In this document: piece after piece, positions 44,555 through 54,880 of the stretch
Layout: every line of letters begins with the position of its first letter
Numbering within the stretch: the first letter of the stretch is position 1
NCBI GenBank assembly: GCA_004144345.1
Contig: SEEL01000007.1
Span: forward strand, 62,001-126,000
Direction of reading: 5' to 3'
Source of the DNA: Hyphomicrobiales bacterium
GTDB lineage: Bacteria > Pseudomonadota > Alphaproteobacteria > Rhizobiales > Devosiaceae
DNA length: 64,000 nt
Notes under the pieces: generated by a model
Told to the model about the DNA's origin: nothing
Seen by the model: only the letters and a program-made list of their open reading frames with translations
Database searches by the model: none
Made by a program: the position numbers and the translations under genes

Positions 44555-45889
44555 ATGGCGTCCGCAGCCGAACAGCTTGCACGTAATCTGAATTTCTCGA
44601 CCTTCGCCAAGGCGAAGGCGTTGCAGCAGCGCATCTGGTTCACCCTGGGCGCGCTGCTTGTCTACCGTCTGGGCACCTATATCCCGGTTCCTGGCATCGA
44701 TCCCGATGCCTATGCCGCGACTTTCCAGCAGGCGCAGCAGGGCGTTGTCGGCATGTTCGACATGTTCGCCGGCGGCGCTGTGCAGCGCATGGCGATCTTC
44801 GCGCTCAACCTCATTCCCTACATCACGGCGTCGATCGTCGTGCAGGTCATCACCACGGCGTCGCCGCGGCTCGAGGCCCTGAAGAAGGAAGGTGAGTCCG
44901 GCCGCCGCAAGCTCAATCAGTACACCCGCTATCTGGCGGTCGTGTTCTGCGCCATCCAGGCCTATGGCATCGCCATCGGTCTCGAAGGCAGCCAGGGCGT
45001 CGTCCTCAATCCCGGCTGGTTCTTCCGCATCTCGACCGTGATCACCCTCGTCGGTGGCACGATGTTCCTGATGTGGCTGGGCGAGCAGATCACCTCGCGC
45101 GGCGTCGGCAACGGCATCTCGCTGATCATCTTCGCCGGTATCGTGGCCAATCTGCCCGGAACCATCGTCCAGACTCTCGAGCTCAGCCGTACGGGTGCGC
45201 TGTCGACCGGCTGGCTGTTCGGTATCCTGGCCATCGCCATCGTCGTGATCGCCGTCATCGTCTTCTTTGAACGCGCCCAGCGCCGGCTGCTGATCCAGTA
45301 TCCCAAGCGCCAGGTCGGCAATAAGATGTTCCAGGGCGACACCTCGCACCTGCCGCTCAAGCTCAACACCTCGGGCGTTATCCCGGTGATCTTCGCGTCC
45401 TCGCTGCTGCTTCTGCCGGCAACGATCGCGTCCTTCGCCGCGCAGGGCGATGCGCCGCAGTGGCTGCAGGTGACTGCCGCGCTGCTCGGTCGTGGCCAGC
45501 CGCTGTACCTGTTCATGTATGCGGCGTTGATCATGTTCTTCGCCTTCTTCTACACCTCGATCGTGTTCAACCCGACGGATACGGCTGACAATCTGAAGCG
45601 CTCCGGCGGCTTCATTCCGGGCATCCGCCCGGGCGAGCGGACTGCCCAGCACATCGACTTCGTGCTGAGCCGGATCACCGTCATCGGCGCGCTCTACCTG
45701 ATGGTGGTTGCGCTCATCCCCGAGATGATCCACAGCCAGCTCAATGTCAGCCAGTTCATCGGCGGCACGTCACTGCTCATCATGGTCACCGTGACCCTTG
45801 ATACTGTCTCGCAAGTCCAGTCCCATCTCATTGCCCAGCAATATGAGGGCCTGGTGAAGAAGTCGCGTCTGGGAGGGCGTAAGCGTTGA
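44555..45889 (+). CDS. secY: Preprotein translocase subunit SecY
   Basis: A 444-residue channel protein with ten membrane helices. Signatures are [14 protein letters not shown] near the N-terminus, [17 protein letters not shown], the C5 loop region [13 protein letters not shown], and [20 protein letters not shown] in the last helix. With SecE it forms the general secretion channel. The 3' end overlaps the adk start by four bases. Confidence 0.98.
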   Translation: MASAAEQLARNLNFSTFAKAKALQQRIWFTLGALLVYRLGTYIPVPGIDPDAYAATFQQAQQGVVGMFDMFAGGAVQRMAIFALNLIPYITASIVVQVITTASPRLEALKKEGESGRRKLNQYTRYLAVVFCAIQAYGIAIGLEGSQGVVLNPGWFFRISTVITLVGGTMFLMWLGEQITSRGVGNGISLIIFAGIVANLPGTIVQTLELSRTGALSTGWLFGILAIAIVVIAVIVFFERAQRRLLIQYPKRQVGNKMFQGDTSHLPLKLNTSGVIPVIFASSLLLLPATIASFAAQGDAPQWLQVTAALLGRGQPLYLFMYAALIMFFAFFYTSIVFNPTDTADNLKRSGGFIPGIRPGERTAQHIDFVLSRITVIGALYLMVVALIPEMIHSQLNVSQFIGGTSLLIMVTVTLDTVSQVQSHLIAQQYEGLVKKSRLGGRKR

Positions 45890-46455
45890 GGCTGATCCTT
45901 CTCGGACCGCCGGGTGTCGGCAAGGGCACCCAGGCCAAGATCCTCGTCGAGGCTCTCGGTATCCCGCAGCTGTCGACCGGCGATATCCTTCGTTCGGCAA
46001 TTGCGAACAAGACGCCGCTCGGCGTTCAGGCGAAGGCCATTGTCGACCGTGGGGACCTGGTCTCCGACGAGATCGTCAACGGCATCGTCTCCGAGCGGAT
46101 CGACCAGGCCGATTGTGTCCGGGGCTTCATCCTTGATGGCTTCCCGCGCACCATCCCGCAGGCCGACGCGCTTGGCGCCATGCTGGAAGGCAAGGGGCTC
46201 AAGCTCGACGCCGTGGTCGAACTGACCGCCAATGCCGATACGCTCGTTGAGCGGGTCGCGCAGCGGGCCCGGGAATCGGGCGGGGCGAGGGCGGATGACA
46301 CCGCCGAGGTGATCCGCAAGCGCCTCGACGTCTATCGTGAATTGACCGAACCGCTGGTGAACTACTACCGCGGCAAGGGTTTGCTGAAGACGGTGGACGG
46401 TATGTCCCCCGTCGATGAGGTCACGGCGGCCATCCGCCGTGCGCTCTCGGCATAG
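45886..46455 (+). CDS. adk: Adenylate kinase, short-LID form
   Basis: A 189-residue adenylate kinase with P-loop [10 protein letters not shown] (residues 7-16) and the [16 protein letters not shown] segment. The LID is reduced to a short loop (near [11 protein letters not shown]) without zinc cysteines, so this is the short isoform. The start is TTG at 45886, written TTGA with the secY TGA; GGGAGGGCG lies just upstream. The tight overlap couples it to secY. It interconverts ATP plus AMP with two ADP. Confidence 0.97.
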   Translation: MRLILLGPPGVGKGTQAKILVEALGIPQLSTGDILRSAIANKTPLGVQAKAIVDRGDLVSDEIVNGIVSERIDQADCVRGFILDGFPRTIPQADALGAMLEGKGLKLDAVVELTANADTLVERVAQRARESGGARADDTAEVIRKRLDVYRELTEPLVNYYRGKGLLKTVDGMSPVDEVTAAIRRALSA

Positions 46456-46467
46456 CTAAATAGGCTC

Positions 46468-46489
46468 TCCGCCGGTTGACTCCGGCGGA
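46468..46489 (+). promoter_or_regulatory. Hairpin between adk and rpsM
   Basis: TCCGCCGG (46468-46475) pairs with CCGGCGGA (46482-46489) over TTGACT. It lies 13 bases after adk and may mark the end of the spc transcript. No T run follows. Confidence 0.5.
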
Positions 46490-46504
46490 ATCGGCCACTA
46501 GAAC
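46476..46504 (+). promoter_or_regulatory. Possible promoter of the alpha operon
   Basis: TTGACT at 46476-46481, a 17-base spacer and TAGAAC at 46499-46504. The -35 lies in the loop of the adk-rpsM hairpin. The -10 is weak; this is a tentative call. Confidence 0.3.
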
Positions 46505-46629
46505 CGCGCCAGTCTCAAAGATATACGGGCTGGATTCGGTTCCTCGAATGGGTGAGGGGTCGGAACCGGTCCCTTGTTGTTACAAGAAACGGCTCCTAAA
46601 TAGGCGGGCCGGCATGAAGGAGAGCAGAC

Positions 46630-46998
46630 GTGGCTCGTATCGCTGGCGTCAATATCCCGACGAACAAGCGTGTGGTTATTGCCCTGCAATACATCCACGG
46701 CATCGGTGACAAGTTCGCCGAGGACATCTGCAAGAAGGTCGGTATTCCGGCCGAGCGTCGCGTCAATGAGTTGACGGACGCCGAAGTCATCCAGATCCGC
46801 GAGACCATCGACCGCGATTACGTCGTGGAGGGTGACCTCCGCCGCAACGTGGCGATGAACATCAAGCGGCTCATGGACCTCGGCAACTATCGTGGCCTGC
46901 GCCACCGCCGTGGTCTGCCGGTCCGTGGCCAGCGCACGCACACCAATGCGCGCACCCGCAAGGGCCCGGCCAAGCCGATCGCCGGCAAGAAGAAGTAA
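46630..46998 (+). CDS. rpsM: 30S ribosomal protein S13
   Basis: A 122-residue S13 ([40 protein letters not shown]). It starts with GTG at 46630, after AAGGAGAGCAG. It contacts S19 and P-site tRNA in the 30S head. First gene of the alpha operon, which here lacks rpsD. Confidence 0.98.
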   Translation: MARIAGVNIPTNKRVVIALQYIHGIGDKFAEDICKKVGIPAERRVNELTDAEVIQIRETIDRDYVVEGDLRRNVAMNIKRLMDLGNYRGLRHRRGLPVRGQRTHTNARTRKGPAKPIAGKKK

Positions 46999-47081
46999 TT
47001 GGGCGGCGAGGAACCTCCTCGCTCTACCCGATGTAGCTGCTGGAACTACGGCAGCGTTGATATCGAAGCAAAGGAACCAAA

Positions 47082-47474
47082 TTGGCTAAAGCTGAAGTCG
47101 CTCGCGTTAAGCGCAAAGAGCGTAAGAACATCACCTCCGGCGTTGCTCACGTGAACGCCAGCTTCAACAACACCATGGTGACCATCACCGACGTTCAGGG
47201 GAACACGATTTCCTGGTCGTCGTCGGGCGTCATGGGTTTCAAGGGATCGCGCAAGTCGACCCCTTATGCCGCGCAGATCGCGGCTGAAGACGCGGCCAAG
47301 AAGGCCCAGGAACACGGCATGAAGACCCTCGAGGTCGAAGTGCGCGGTCCGGGCTCGGGCCGTGAATCGGCGCTTCGCGCCCTGCAGGCGGCGGGTTTCA
47401 ACGTCACCTCCATCCGCGACGTGACGTCGATCCCCCACAATGGCTGCCGGCCGCGCAAGCGTCGCCGCGTCTGA
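47082..47474 (+). CDS. rpsK: 30S ribosomal protein S11
   Basis: A 130-residue S11 ([39 protein letters not shown]). It lines the platform near the E site. Starts at TTG 47082, with AAGGAACC upstream; no ATG is available before the conserved region. Followed by rpoA after 104 bases. Confidence 0.97.
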   Translation: MAKAEVARVKRKERKNITSGVAHVNASFNNTMVTITDVQGNTISWSSSGVMGFKGSRKSTPYAAQIAAEDAAKKAQEHGMKTLEVEVRGPGSGRESALRALQAAGFNVTSIRDVTSIPHNGCRPRKRRRV

Positions 47475-47578
47475 TTGGGTTTGGCAACCGGCCGCGCCTC
47501 CCCCCGGCGGTCGGTATGCCCATTTGGTACTTGCGGCCGAGCGGCGGGCGAGCGCCGCACTTTTGAAAGGACGTTACC

Positions 47579-48598
47579 GTGACCATCCAGAGAAATTGGC
47601 AAGAGCTGATTAAGCCGACCAAGCTGGAATTCGTGTCGGGCAGCGACAACGCGCGCGTGGCTTCGGTTGTGGCCGAACCGCTTGAGCGCGGCTATGGACT
47701 GACCCTGGGCAACGCGCTCCGTCGCGTGCTGCTCTCGTCGTTGCAGGGTGCTGCGGTGACCGCCATCCAGATCGACGGCATCCTGCACGAATTCTCGTCC
47801 CTGCCGGGTGTCCGCGAGGACATTACCGACCTCGTCCTCAACGTCAAGGAAATCGCCCTCAAGATGGGCGGCGAAGGTCCCAAGCGCCTCCAGCTGAACA
47901 AGCAGGGCCCGGGCGCTGTCGTTGCCGGCGACATCAAGACCACCGGCGACATCGAAGTGCTGAACCCCGAGCTGGTGATCTGCCATCTCGACGACGGCGC
48001 CGAGATCAACATCGAATTCACGGTCAACACCGGCAAGGGCTATGTCTCGGCCGACAAGAACCGTCCCGAAGACGCGCCGATCGGCTACATCCCGGTCGAT
48101 TCGCTGTTCTCCCCGGTCCGTCGCGTCTCCTACAAGGTTGACGCCACCCGCGCCGGCGAGAGCCTCGACAAGGACAAGCTGACCCTGACCATCGAAACCA
48201 ACGGCGCGATCTCGCCGGAAGACGCCGTGGCCTATGCCGCGCGCATCCTCCAGGATCAGCTGTCGGTGTTCGTCAACTTCGAAGAGCCGACCAAGGAAAA
48301 GGCCCAGGACTCGGTCCCGGAACTCGCCTTCAACCCGGCGCTGCTCAAGAAGGTGGACGAGCTCGAACTGTCCGTTCGTTCGGCCAACTGCCTCAAGAAC
48401 GACAACATCGTCTACATCGGCGACCTCATCCAGAAGACCGAGGCGGAGATGCTCCGTACCCCGAACTTCGGCCGCAAGTCGCTCAACGAGATCAAGGAAG
48501 TTCTCGCCCAGATGGGTCTCCATCTTGGTATGGACGTGCCGAATTGGCCGCCTGAGAACATCGACGATCTGGCCAAACGCTACGAAGATCACTATTAA
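47579..48598 (+). CDS. rpoA: RNA polymerase subunit alpha
   Basis: A 339-residue alpha subunit. The N-terminal assembly domain includes [20 protein letters not shown]. The C-terminal DNA-binding domain includes [20 protein letters not shown] and [20 protein letters not shown]. The start is GTG at 47579, after TTGAAAGGACG. Standard length. It lies before rplQ. Confidence 0.98.
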   Translation: MTIQRNWQELIKPTKLEFVSGSDNARVASVVAEPLERGYGLTLGNALRRVLLSSLQGAAVTAIQIDGILHEFSSLPGVREDITDLVLNVKEIALKMGGEGPKRLQLNKQGPGAVVAGDIKTTGDIEVLNPELVICHLDDGAEINIEFTVNTGKGYVSADKNRPEDAPIGYIPVDSLFSPVRRVSYKVDATRAGESLDKDKLTLTIETNGAISPEDAVAYAARILQDQLSVFVNFEEPTKEKAQDSVPELAFNPALLKKVDELELSVRSANCLKNDNIVYIGDLIQKTEAEMLRTPNFGRKSLNEIKEVLAQMGLHLGMDVPNWPPENIDDLAKRYEDHY

Positions 48599-48653
48599 GC
48601 CGACCCAATAGGTCGCACGCCCGTCGTGAGACGACGCCGCAAGGGAGTTACAA

Positions 48654-49076
48654 ATGCGCCACGGTAATTCGAACCGTAAGCTCAACCGGACCGCCAGCCA
48701 CCGCAAGGCGATGTTCGCCAACATGGCTGCCGCGCTGATCAAGCACGAGCAGATCGTGACGACCTTGCCCAAGGCCAAGGAACTGCGTCCGATCGTCGAG
48801 AAGCTGATCACGCTCGGCAAGCGCGGCGATCTGCACGCTCGCCGTCAGGCGATCGCCCAGGTCCGCGACGAGGATCAGGTCCGCAAGCTCTTCGCCGTCG
48901 TCGGCCCGCGCTACAAGGACCGTCAGGGTGGCTACATCCGCATCCTCAAGGCCGGCTTCCGCTATGGCGACAACGCCCCGGTGGCCGTGATCGAGTTCGT
49001 CGATCGCGACGTCTCGGCCAAGGGCCTCGATTCGGGCCCGGTGCAGGTCCGCGAGGACGAGAGCGAAGCCGCATAA
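48654..49076 (+). CDS. rplQ: 50S ribosomal protein L17
   Basis: A 140-residue L17 ([21 protein letters not shown]-terminal [19 protein letters not shown]). It sits near the tunnel exit. It ends the ribosomal block and is followed by a terminator. Confidence 0.98.
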   Translation: MRHGNSNRKLNRTASHRKAMFANMAAALIKHEQIVTTLPKAKELRPIVEKLITLGKRGDLHARRQAIAQVRDEDQVRKLFAVVGPRYKDRQGGYIRILKAGFRYGDNAPVAVIEFVDRDVSAKGLDSGPVQVREDESEAA

Positions 49077-49100
49077 GGCTCGCATCTCTTCGAAGTTTTG

Positions 49101-49130
49101 AAAGGCGGTCCTCGGGCCGCCTTTTCTTTT
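49101..49130 (+). terminator. Rho-independent terminator after rplQ
   Basis: AAAGGCGG (49101-49108) pairs with CCGCCTTT (49117-49124), running into TTCTTTT. It closes the alpha operon and faces the convergent kinase-like gene. Confidence 0.88.
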
Positions 49131-49134
49131 GGCC

Positions 49135-50280
49135 TCAGGCGAGCAGCCGCCGCATCTCCGCGACATAGGAGGGCAACAGATCGATCGCCGGCGCCATGGC
49201 GCTCGCAAAGGCCGCCGCCGGCATGTCGAAGCGCTTCTCGAAGAACGCCATCGACAGCCCCGCTTGCGGGCCGGCCACAATGGCCGGAAAGACCGTGATC
49301 GTTCCCAGATAGAACGCCGCTTCGCTGAGGTAGCCGAGGCGCACCGTATCGCGGTCCACCACTGAGCCGCCGAGCCGGAGCCCCGCGAGATAGCCCTCGA
49401 ACAAGTCCCGCTCATCGGCGATGACATCGACGAATCGCCGTCCCCAGCTCATCGCCGAGCCGATGAAGCGCCCGCCATCGCCGCCCACCGGTTCGCTGCC
49501 AAGTCCGGCCCAGTCGATGGCGATTGTTTCGCCCGGCAGATGGAAGAAATTGCTGATCGGGCAATCCGCCAGCGACAGCGCGTGCGGCAGCAGCAGCGAG
49601 CGCTCGACCAGCCGTCCATAGGCCTCCACATAGTCGGCGGCGAGCTGCAGCTTCTGCCGCGCATACATCTCGCGCACCATCGGCTCATCCGCGAGGTCGA
49701 GCAGGGCGGCCAGCCGCTTCGGGAAGCCGAAACCGCGCCAGCTGGACAGCTGGAAGTCCTGCCCGATGGCAAAGTCCAGCGCCGGGGGCTGCGCGGCTAT
49801 GACGGCGTTCCACTCGCCCAGGTGCCCCGCCATCTCCGCCAGCTCGTCTACAGGGAAGGGCGGGGCACTCGCTTCCGTCAGATCCTCCAGCCAGAGGATC
49901 GTCAGCCCGTCGCGCGGCCGCGAGATGTGATGGCAGCGGGCCGGCCGCAACCGCAGCCCCGCGCCCGTAAACAGCCGCTCCTCATAGACCCGCACCTCAT
50001 TGCGCGGATCGACCGGCGTGCCGAGCGGATTGGGCACCGCGAGATCGATGAGCTTGGTCACGCAGGACCAGGGCCGTACCGCCGTACCCGCCGCGCCCGC
50101 CGCCGCGGTGCCCGACACCCGCACGATGCCGATGGTCCGCGCATCCGCATGCGGCTTGCTGATCTCGGAGAACTCGACCGAAACGACCCGCACCGAGCCC
50201 ACACCCAGCACCGCCGCCGCCACCACCGCCAGTTCCCCGGCCGGCAGGCCCGCAAAGATCGCCTTCAATCGCTCGTCCAT
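49135..50280 (-). CDS. Phosphotransferase/kinase-like protein, downstream paralogue
   Basis: A 381-residue protein of the aminoglycoside phosphotransferase/ecdysteroid-kinase-like fold. The nucleotide-binding segment is around WLEDLTEASAPPF. The catalytic loop reads SLADCPISNFF, followed by the metal aspartate in ETIAIDWAGLGSEP. The usual H-G-D start of the loop is L-A-D here, though D and N are kept. A closely similar gene lies immediately upstream (14 bases). Substrate unknown; these enzymes phosphorylate small hydroxylated compounds. Confidence 0.72.
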   Translation of the reverse strand: MDERLKAIFAGLPAGELAVVAAAVLGVGSVRVVSVEFSEISKPHADARTIGIVRVSGTAAAGAAGTAVRPWSCVTKLIDLAVPNPLGTPVDPRNEVRVYEERLFTGAGLRLRPARCHHISRPRDGLTILWLEDLTEASAPPFPVDELAEMAGHLGEWNAVIAAQPPALDFAIGQDFQLSSWRGFGFPKRLAALLDLADEPMVREMYARQKLQLAADYVEAYGRLVERSLLLPHALSLADCPISNFFHLPGETIAIDWAGLGSEPVGGDGGRFIGSAMSWGRRFVDVIADERDLFEGYLAGLRLGGSVVDRDTVRLGYLSEAAFYLGTITVFPAIVAGPQAGLSMAFFEKRFDMPAAAFASAMAPAIDLLPSYVAEMRRLLA

Positions 50281-50294
50281 GACCGGTCCCCCCC

Positions 50295-51434
50295 TCAGGG
50301 CCGCGCCGCCAGCTCCCGCAATTCGTCCACATAGGCGGGCAGCAGCGCGACGATCGGGGCCACGAGAGCCGGGACCTCCTCAATGCTGACCTGCAACCGC
50401 TCCTCCACCACGCCCGGCGGCCAGATCTCGTTGCTTAGGATCACCGGAATCATCGCGGCGAAATTGAAGAAGTACTGCGAGAACTGCGAGAAATAGCCCC
50501 GCCGGACATCGTCGCGATTGCCGCGCCAGCCACCGGCGCTGAGCCCCGCCAGATAGGCTTCGAACAGATCCCGCTCATGCCGGGCAATCTCGGCGATACC
50601 GGGTCCCCAGCTCAGCGCCGAGCCGATCAGCGCGCCGCCATCGGCGCCGATCGGCTCGCTGGCAAGGCTGGTCCAGTCGACCGCAATCGTCTCGCCATCC
50701 CCGGCGAACAGATTGCCCACCTGGCAATCGCCGAACGCCAGCCCATGCGGCAACTGCTTGATCCGCTCGTTCTGCGCCCGGTACAGCGCCCGGTACTCAT
50801 GCGCCGCCGCCACCGGCACATCGCCATAGATCGGGCGGAACACTGCCTCATCGGTTGCCTTGCAGATCTCATAGAGCCTGAGGAAATTCGGCAGATCGGC
50901 GCGGATCGCGAAAATGTCCGTCGGCAAGTCGAACTTCAGCCGGGGCAGGGCGATGTGCGCGCCGTTCCACTCGCCCAGATGCCGGGCCATCTCGGCCATG
51001 TCGGGCACCGCGAAGGGCGGCCGCCGGGCGCCGGTCAGATCCTCCAGCCAGAAAATCCTGATGCCGCCCTCGAGCGTCGACACCAGGTAGCAGCGGGCCG
51101 GGCGGAAGCGCGCGCCCTCATCTGCGAAATAGTGTTCCTCATAGACGATTTCCTCGATCTCGGGCCGCGTCCAGCGGGTCCACACGTCCGGCTCCTGGCC
51201 GAGATCGACCAGCTTGGCCACCACCGACCAGCCGCGTAGCGAGCCATCCGCGAGCCGCGCCTCGCCGCGAAGCTTCACCACGCCGATGGTGCGTTTTTCG
51301 GCATGCGGCGCGAGGATGTCCGCAAACACCGGCTCGCCCACGACAGTCGCGGGGGCGCCCAGAATACCCGACGCCACGGCATCGAGCGCCTCGCGCCCGG
51401 CCTTGTCGACAAGCTGCCTGCTGGTGTGGTCCAT
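50295..51434 (-). CDS. Phosphotransferase/kinase-like protein, upstream paralogue
   Basis: A 379-residue paralogue of the next gene, with the same layout: N-terminal beta-rich half, FWLEDLTGARRPPF hinge, catalytic loop AFGDCQVGNLF and metal site ETIAVDWTSLASEPIGADGG. The G-D-x-x-x-x-N catalytic pattern is intact here, unlike its neighbour. The pair is a tandem duplication that has diverged to well under half identity by eye. It is divergent from an SDR reductase gene, with 80 bases between them. The substrate is unknown. Confidence 0.74.
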   Translation of the reverse strand: MDHTSRQLVDKAGREALDAVASGILGAPATVVGEPVFADILAPHAEKRTIGVVKLRGEARLADGSLRGWSVVAKLVDLGQEPDVWTRWTRPEIEEIVYEEHYFADEGARFRPARCYLVSTLEGGIRIFWLEDLTGARRPPFAVPDMAEMARHLGEWNGAHIALPRLKFDLPTDIFAIRADLPNFLRLYEICKATDEAVFRPIYGDVPVAAAHEYRALYRAQNERIKQLPHGLAFGDCQVGNLFAGDGETIAVDWTSLASEPIGADGGALIGSALSWGPGIAEIARHERDLFEAYLAGLSAGGWRGNRDDVRRGYFSQFSQYFFNFAAMIPVILSNEIWPPGVVEERLQVSIEEVPALVAPIVALLPAYVDELRELAARP

Positions 51435-51514
51435 GGCATCCCCTCAGAAGCCAATGACGCGCCAGCTTAGCCGTGTTATGGGCCAGCCGCCATCTCTTGA
51501 GGGAACCCCGCCAA

Positions 51515-52558
51515 ATGCCCGCAAATGACCTGATCCTCGTCACCGGCGCGTCCGGCTTTGTCGGTAAATGGTGCGTCGTGCGGCTGCTCGAGAAGGGCTA
51601 CCGCGTGCGTGGCACCGTCCGCTCCGACGCCAAGGCAACTCAGGTGCGCGAGACCGTCTCCGCCCTGGTCGGCGCCGACGCCGCGAGCCGCCTCGAACTG
51701 GTCAAGGCCGACATCCTCGCCGATGCCGGCTGGGCCGAAGCCATGGCCGGAATCGACGCCGTCATGCATGTGGCCACCGTCATCCGCGGCGACGAGCCGC
51801 GCGATCAGAGCCTCGTCATTCGCCCGGCCCTCGAAGGCACCGAGCGCATCCTCAAGGCCACCCACGCCGCCGGCATCAAGCGCCTGATCGTCACCTCGTC
51901 CATCGCCACCGTCGGCTATGGGCACGGCCAGACCACGGGCACGCGCACCTATGACGAGACCCATTTCACCAATCTCGAAGCCATGCGCTGGACCTGGGCC
52001 TATTGCATCGGCAAGACCAAGGCCGAACGCCTCGCCTGGGCCTTTGCCAAGGAGCACGGCCTCGAAATGACCACCATCCACCCCGGCGCCATCATCGGGC
52101 CGCCGCTCGACAGCGACGCCTCGATCTCGGTCGGCATGGTGGGCGGGCTGCTCGACAATTCGACCCCCGCGGTCCCCAGCAATGGCTTCTCCATCGTCGA
52201 TGTCCGCGACGTGGCCGACATGCATGTTGCGGCGCTCGAACACCGCGAAGCCATCGGCGAGCGCTATCTCGCCACTGCCGAATACATGCCGTTCCCGGAA
52301 GTCGCCCGCGTCGTGCAGGAGCTCTATCCGGACCGCCAGATCGTCAAGCGCGCCGCGCCCGACTGGGTCATTCGCCTCGTCGCCGCCACCATCGGCGGCC
52401 CGGCCCGGCAGATCATCAACGACATCGGCAATGTGAAGATTTTCGATGGCAGCAAGGGCGAGGCCATGATGGACCACCCCTACATAAGCGCCCGCCAGTC
52501 CATCAAGGACACCGCCGAAGCCTATCTGAAGCTCGGCCTCAAGCTGAAGATGAGCTGA
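51515..52558 (+). CDS. NAD(P)-dependent reductase, extended SDR (dihydroflavonol reductase-like)
   Basis: A 347-residue extended short-chain dehydrogenase. The Rossmann motif is ILVTGASGFVGKWCVVRLLE. The catalytic tyrosine-lysine pair appears as YCIGKTKAERLAW (Y-x-x-x-K), and TSSIATVGYG carries the serine region. It resembles dihydroflavonol-4-reductase and aldehyde or ketone reductases of that branch. The ATG at 51515 is chosen over 51473, which would precede the Rossmann fold by an unsupported extension. The substrate is unknown. It may form a unit with the GFA gene four bases downstream. Confidence 0.88.
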   Translation: MPANDLILVTGASGFVGKWCVVRLLEKGYRVRGTVRSDAKATQVRETVSALVGADAASRLELVKADILADAGWAEAMAGIDAVMHVATVIRGDEPRDQSLVIRPALEGTERILKATHAAGIKRLIVTSSIATVGYGHGQTTGTRTYDETHFTNLEAMRWTWAYCIGKTKAERLAWAFAKEHGLEMTTIHPGAIIGPPLDSDASISVGMVGGLLDNSTPAVPSNGFSIVDVRDVADMHVAALEHREAIGERYLATAEYMPFPEVARVVQELYPDRQIVKRAAPDWVIRLVAATIGGPARQIINDIGNVKIFDGSKGEAMMDHPYISARQSIKDTAEAYLKLGLKLKMS

Positions 52559-52562
52559 CGCC

Positions 52563-52904
52563 ATGAGCGCCGAACCGCTTCACGGTTCGTGCCATTGTGG
52601 CGCCGTCCAGATCCGCGTGGCCGGTCCGCTGCCGAAGGACCTCAACGACTGCCAGTGCGAGCATTGCCAGAAGCGCGGCGCGCTCTGGGCGTATTACGAC
52701 GTAGCGCAGGTGAGCATCACCGGCGTGACCTCGTCCTACATCTGGGGCGACCGCGACCTGTCGTTCCACTTCTGCCCCAGCTGCGGCATGACCACGCATT
52801 GGGCGAACGTCGATCCCGGCTACCCGCGGATGGGTCTGAACGGCCGGGTGCTGGGACGGGACGTCTTCCAGCAAATCCCTCTCCGCAAGGGCATGCCCTC
52901 GTAA
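52563..52904 (+). CDS. GFA-family zinc protein
   Basis: A 113-residue protein of the glutathione-dependent formaldehyde-activating (GFA/CENP-V) fold. Zinc ligands are visible as SCHCGAVQIRV, CQCEHCQKRGAL and FCPSCGMTTHW. Many GFA proteins have no proven formaldehyde role and bind other thiol adducts, so the name is structural. It is four bases behind the SDR reductase gene and convergent with the paiB remnant. Confidence 0.88.
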   Translation: MSAEPLHGSCHCGAVQIRVAGPLPKDLNDCQCEHCQKRGALWAYYDVAQVSITGVTSSYIWGDRDLSFHFCPSCGMTTHWANVDPGYPRMGLNGRVLGRDVFQQIPLRKGMPS

Positions 52905-52907
52905 GCG

Positions 52908-53528
52908 CTACCGCTGCGCGACCAGTGCCGCCATATCGGCTTCGCCCGCGGCGCTCAGCCCATCGGCGACGCCCGCGCGGTCCGGCTCCGGCCGGTTCTG
53001 GCTGGTCTTCCACTTGCCCTCGAGCCGGGCGATTTCGATCTCGATGCCAAAGATGCCCTTGAGCTGGCTCGCCACATAGGGCGCCGGCGCATCGCTCACG
53101 GCCCATGGGGCAGGGCGCTCGCCTTCTTCGGCTGCGGTGAGCTCGCTGATCTGCCCGAGGAGCCACGCCGGATCCTCGATCAGCACCGGCCGGCCCCGCG
53201 CCTCCACCGCCACATAGTTCCAGGTCGGCACGACCTTGCCGTGCTCGAGCTTGGACGGATACCAGCTCGGCGTGATGTAGCTTTCCGGCCCCTGGAAGAT
53301 CACCAGCGCCTCGGCGCCCGCGCTCAGATCGGCGAATTGCTCATTGGCCTTCGCCAGATGCGCCTTGAGCGTGCCGCGCTCGCCGCGCGTGCGGTCGAGC
53401 GAGAACGGCACGAGATTGGCGGTGAGCCCTTTCGAGCCATGGGTCACGAGCGTCCCCAGCCGGTGCCGCTAGATCAGATTGTGCAGCACGTCCAGCCGGT
53501 CCTCTCGGAAGGCGGGCGGCCGGTACAT
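52908..53528 (-). pseudogene. paiB-like gene with an in-frame stop at codon 20
   Basis: Starting at the ATG at 53526-53528, which overlaps the rimO stop, the frame reads [19 protein letters not shown], then TAG at 53469-53471, then RHRLGTLVTHGSKGLTANLV and onward without interruption to 52908. MYRPPAF is the exact N-terminus expected of PaiB-family FMN-binding regulators, and the rest (ITPSWYPSKLEHGKVVPTWN, the FMN site) is well kept. Without the stop the protein would have about 206 residues. Translation could restart at the ATG at 53445-53447, giving a truncated 179-residue form. It could be a recent nonsense mutation, a base error or a readthrough case. Confidence 0.78.
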
Positions 53529-54880
53529 CAGTTCGCCAGCGCCGGCTGCTTTGCCTTGGCGCCCACGGGCTCGGCGAACAGATCATATTCGTCCGACCCG
53601 GTGACGAGCACCGACACCTTGTCGCCCGGCTTGATGCCCTCGGCGTTGTCGACGATCACCTGGCCGTCGATCTCCGGCGCGTCCCACTTTGAACGGGCAA
53701 TGGCGCGGCCCTCTTCCGGGCGCACATCGTCGACCAGCACGTCGATCGTCCGGCCGACCTTCTTGGCCAGTTGCGCCGTCGACACGTCCTGCGCCACTTC
53801 CATCAGCCGCGCGAAACGCTCTTCCATCACTTCGTCCGGCACGATGCCGTCGAGTTCATTGGCGGGGGCACCCGTCACCGGCTCGTATTTGAAGCAGCCG
53901 GCCCGATCGATCTCGGCTTCCTCGATCCAGTCGAGCAGGAACTCGAAATCTTCCTCGGTCTCGCCGGGGAAGCCGACGATGAAGTTGGAGCGGATGGTCA
54001 AATCCGGCACCTGGGCGCGCCACGATTTGATGCGGTCGAGCGTCTTCACCTGGTTGGCGGGCCGCCGCATGCGCTTCAGCACGTCCGGCGAGGCATGCTG
54101 GAACGGGATGTCGAGATAGGGGAGCAGATTGCCCTCCGCCATCAGCGGGATCACGGCGTCCACATGCGGGTAGGGATAGACGTAGTGGAGGCGCGTCCAC
54201 ACATCCAGCTTGTTCATCTCTTCGGCCAGCGTCTGGAACTTCGCCGTCACGTCGCGGCCGCGATATTTGCTCGGCGCGTACTTCAGATCGACGCCATAGG
54301 CCGACGTGTCCTGCGAGATCACCATGATCTCCTTGACGCCCGACGCCACCAGCCGCTCGGCTTCATAGAGCACCGACGCCATCGGCCGCGAGGCGAGGTC
54401 GCCGCGAATCTGCGGGATGATGCAGAACGAGCAGCGATTATTGCAGCCCTCGGAAATCTTGAGATACGCGTAGTGGCGCGGCGTCAGCCGCAGCCCGGCC
54501 TCGGGCACGAGGTCGACGAATTTGTTCGGCACCGGCGGGAGGTGCTCGTTCACCGCATTGACCACCGTCTCGTACTGATGCGGCCCGGAAACGGCCAGCA
54601 CCGACGGATGCGTCTTCTTGATCAGCTCTTCCTCGACGCCGAGGCAGCCGGTCACGATCACGCGGCCATTCTCGGCCAGCGCTTCGCCGATCGCCTCAAG
54701 GCTCTCCTGCTTGGCGCTGTCGAGGAAGCCGCAGGTGTTGACCAGAACGATGTCCGCGCCGGCATAGTCCTTCGAGAAGGAATAGCCCTGCGCGCGCAGC
54801 GTGGTCATGATGCGTTCGGAATCGACGAGAGCCTTCGGACAGCCAAGGCTGACGAGGCCAATTTTCGGTGCTTGGGTCAT
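53528..54880 (-). CDS. rimO: Ribosomal protein S12 methylthiotransferase RimO
   Basis: A 450-residue radical SAM enzyme that adds a methylthio group to Asp-88 of ribosomal protein S12. The N-terminal UPF0004 domain has its three cluster cysteines in [20 protein letters not shown] and VTGCLG. The radical SAM motif is [13 protein letters not shown] (CxxxCxxC). The C-terminal TRAM domain is present ([16 protein letters not shown] and onward). The start at 54880 ([13 protein letters not shown]) is standard; longer frames are not supported. The paiB remnant overlaps its stop, so the two were probably coupled. Confidence 0.95.
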   Translation of the reverse strand: MTQAPKIGLVSLGCPKALVDSERIMTTLRAQGYSFSKDYAGADIVLVNTCGFLDSAKQESLEAIGEALAENGRVIVTGCLGVEEELIKKTHPSVLAVSGPHQYETVVNAVNEHLPPVPNKFVDLVPEAGLRLTPRHYAYLKISEGCNNRCSFCIIPQIRGDLASRPMASVLYEAERLVASGVKEIMVISQDTSAYGVDLKYAPSKYRGRDVTAKFQTLAEEMNKLDVWTRLHYVYPYPHVDAVIPLMAEGNLLPYLDIPFQHASPDVLKRMRRPANQVKTLDRIKSWRAQVPDLTIRSNFIVGFPGETEEDFEFLLDWIEEAEIDRAGCFKYEPVTGAPANELDGIVPDEVMEERFARLMEVAQDVSTAQLAKKVGRTIDVLVDDVRPEEGRAIARSKWDAPEIDGQVIVDNAEGIKPGDKVSVLVTGSDEYDLFAEPVGAKAKQPALAN

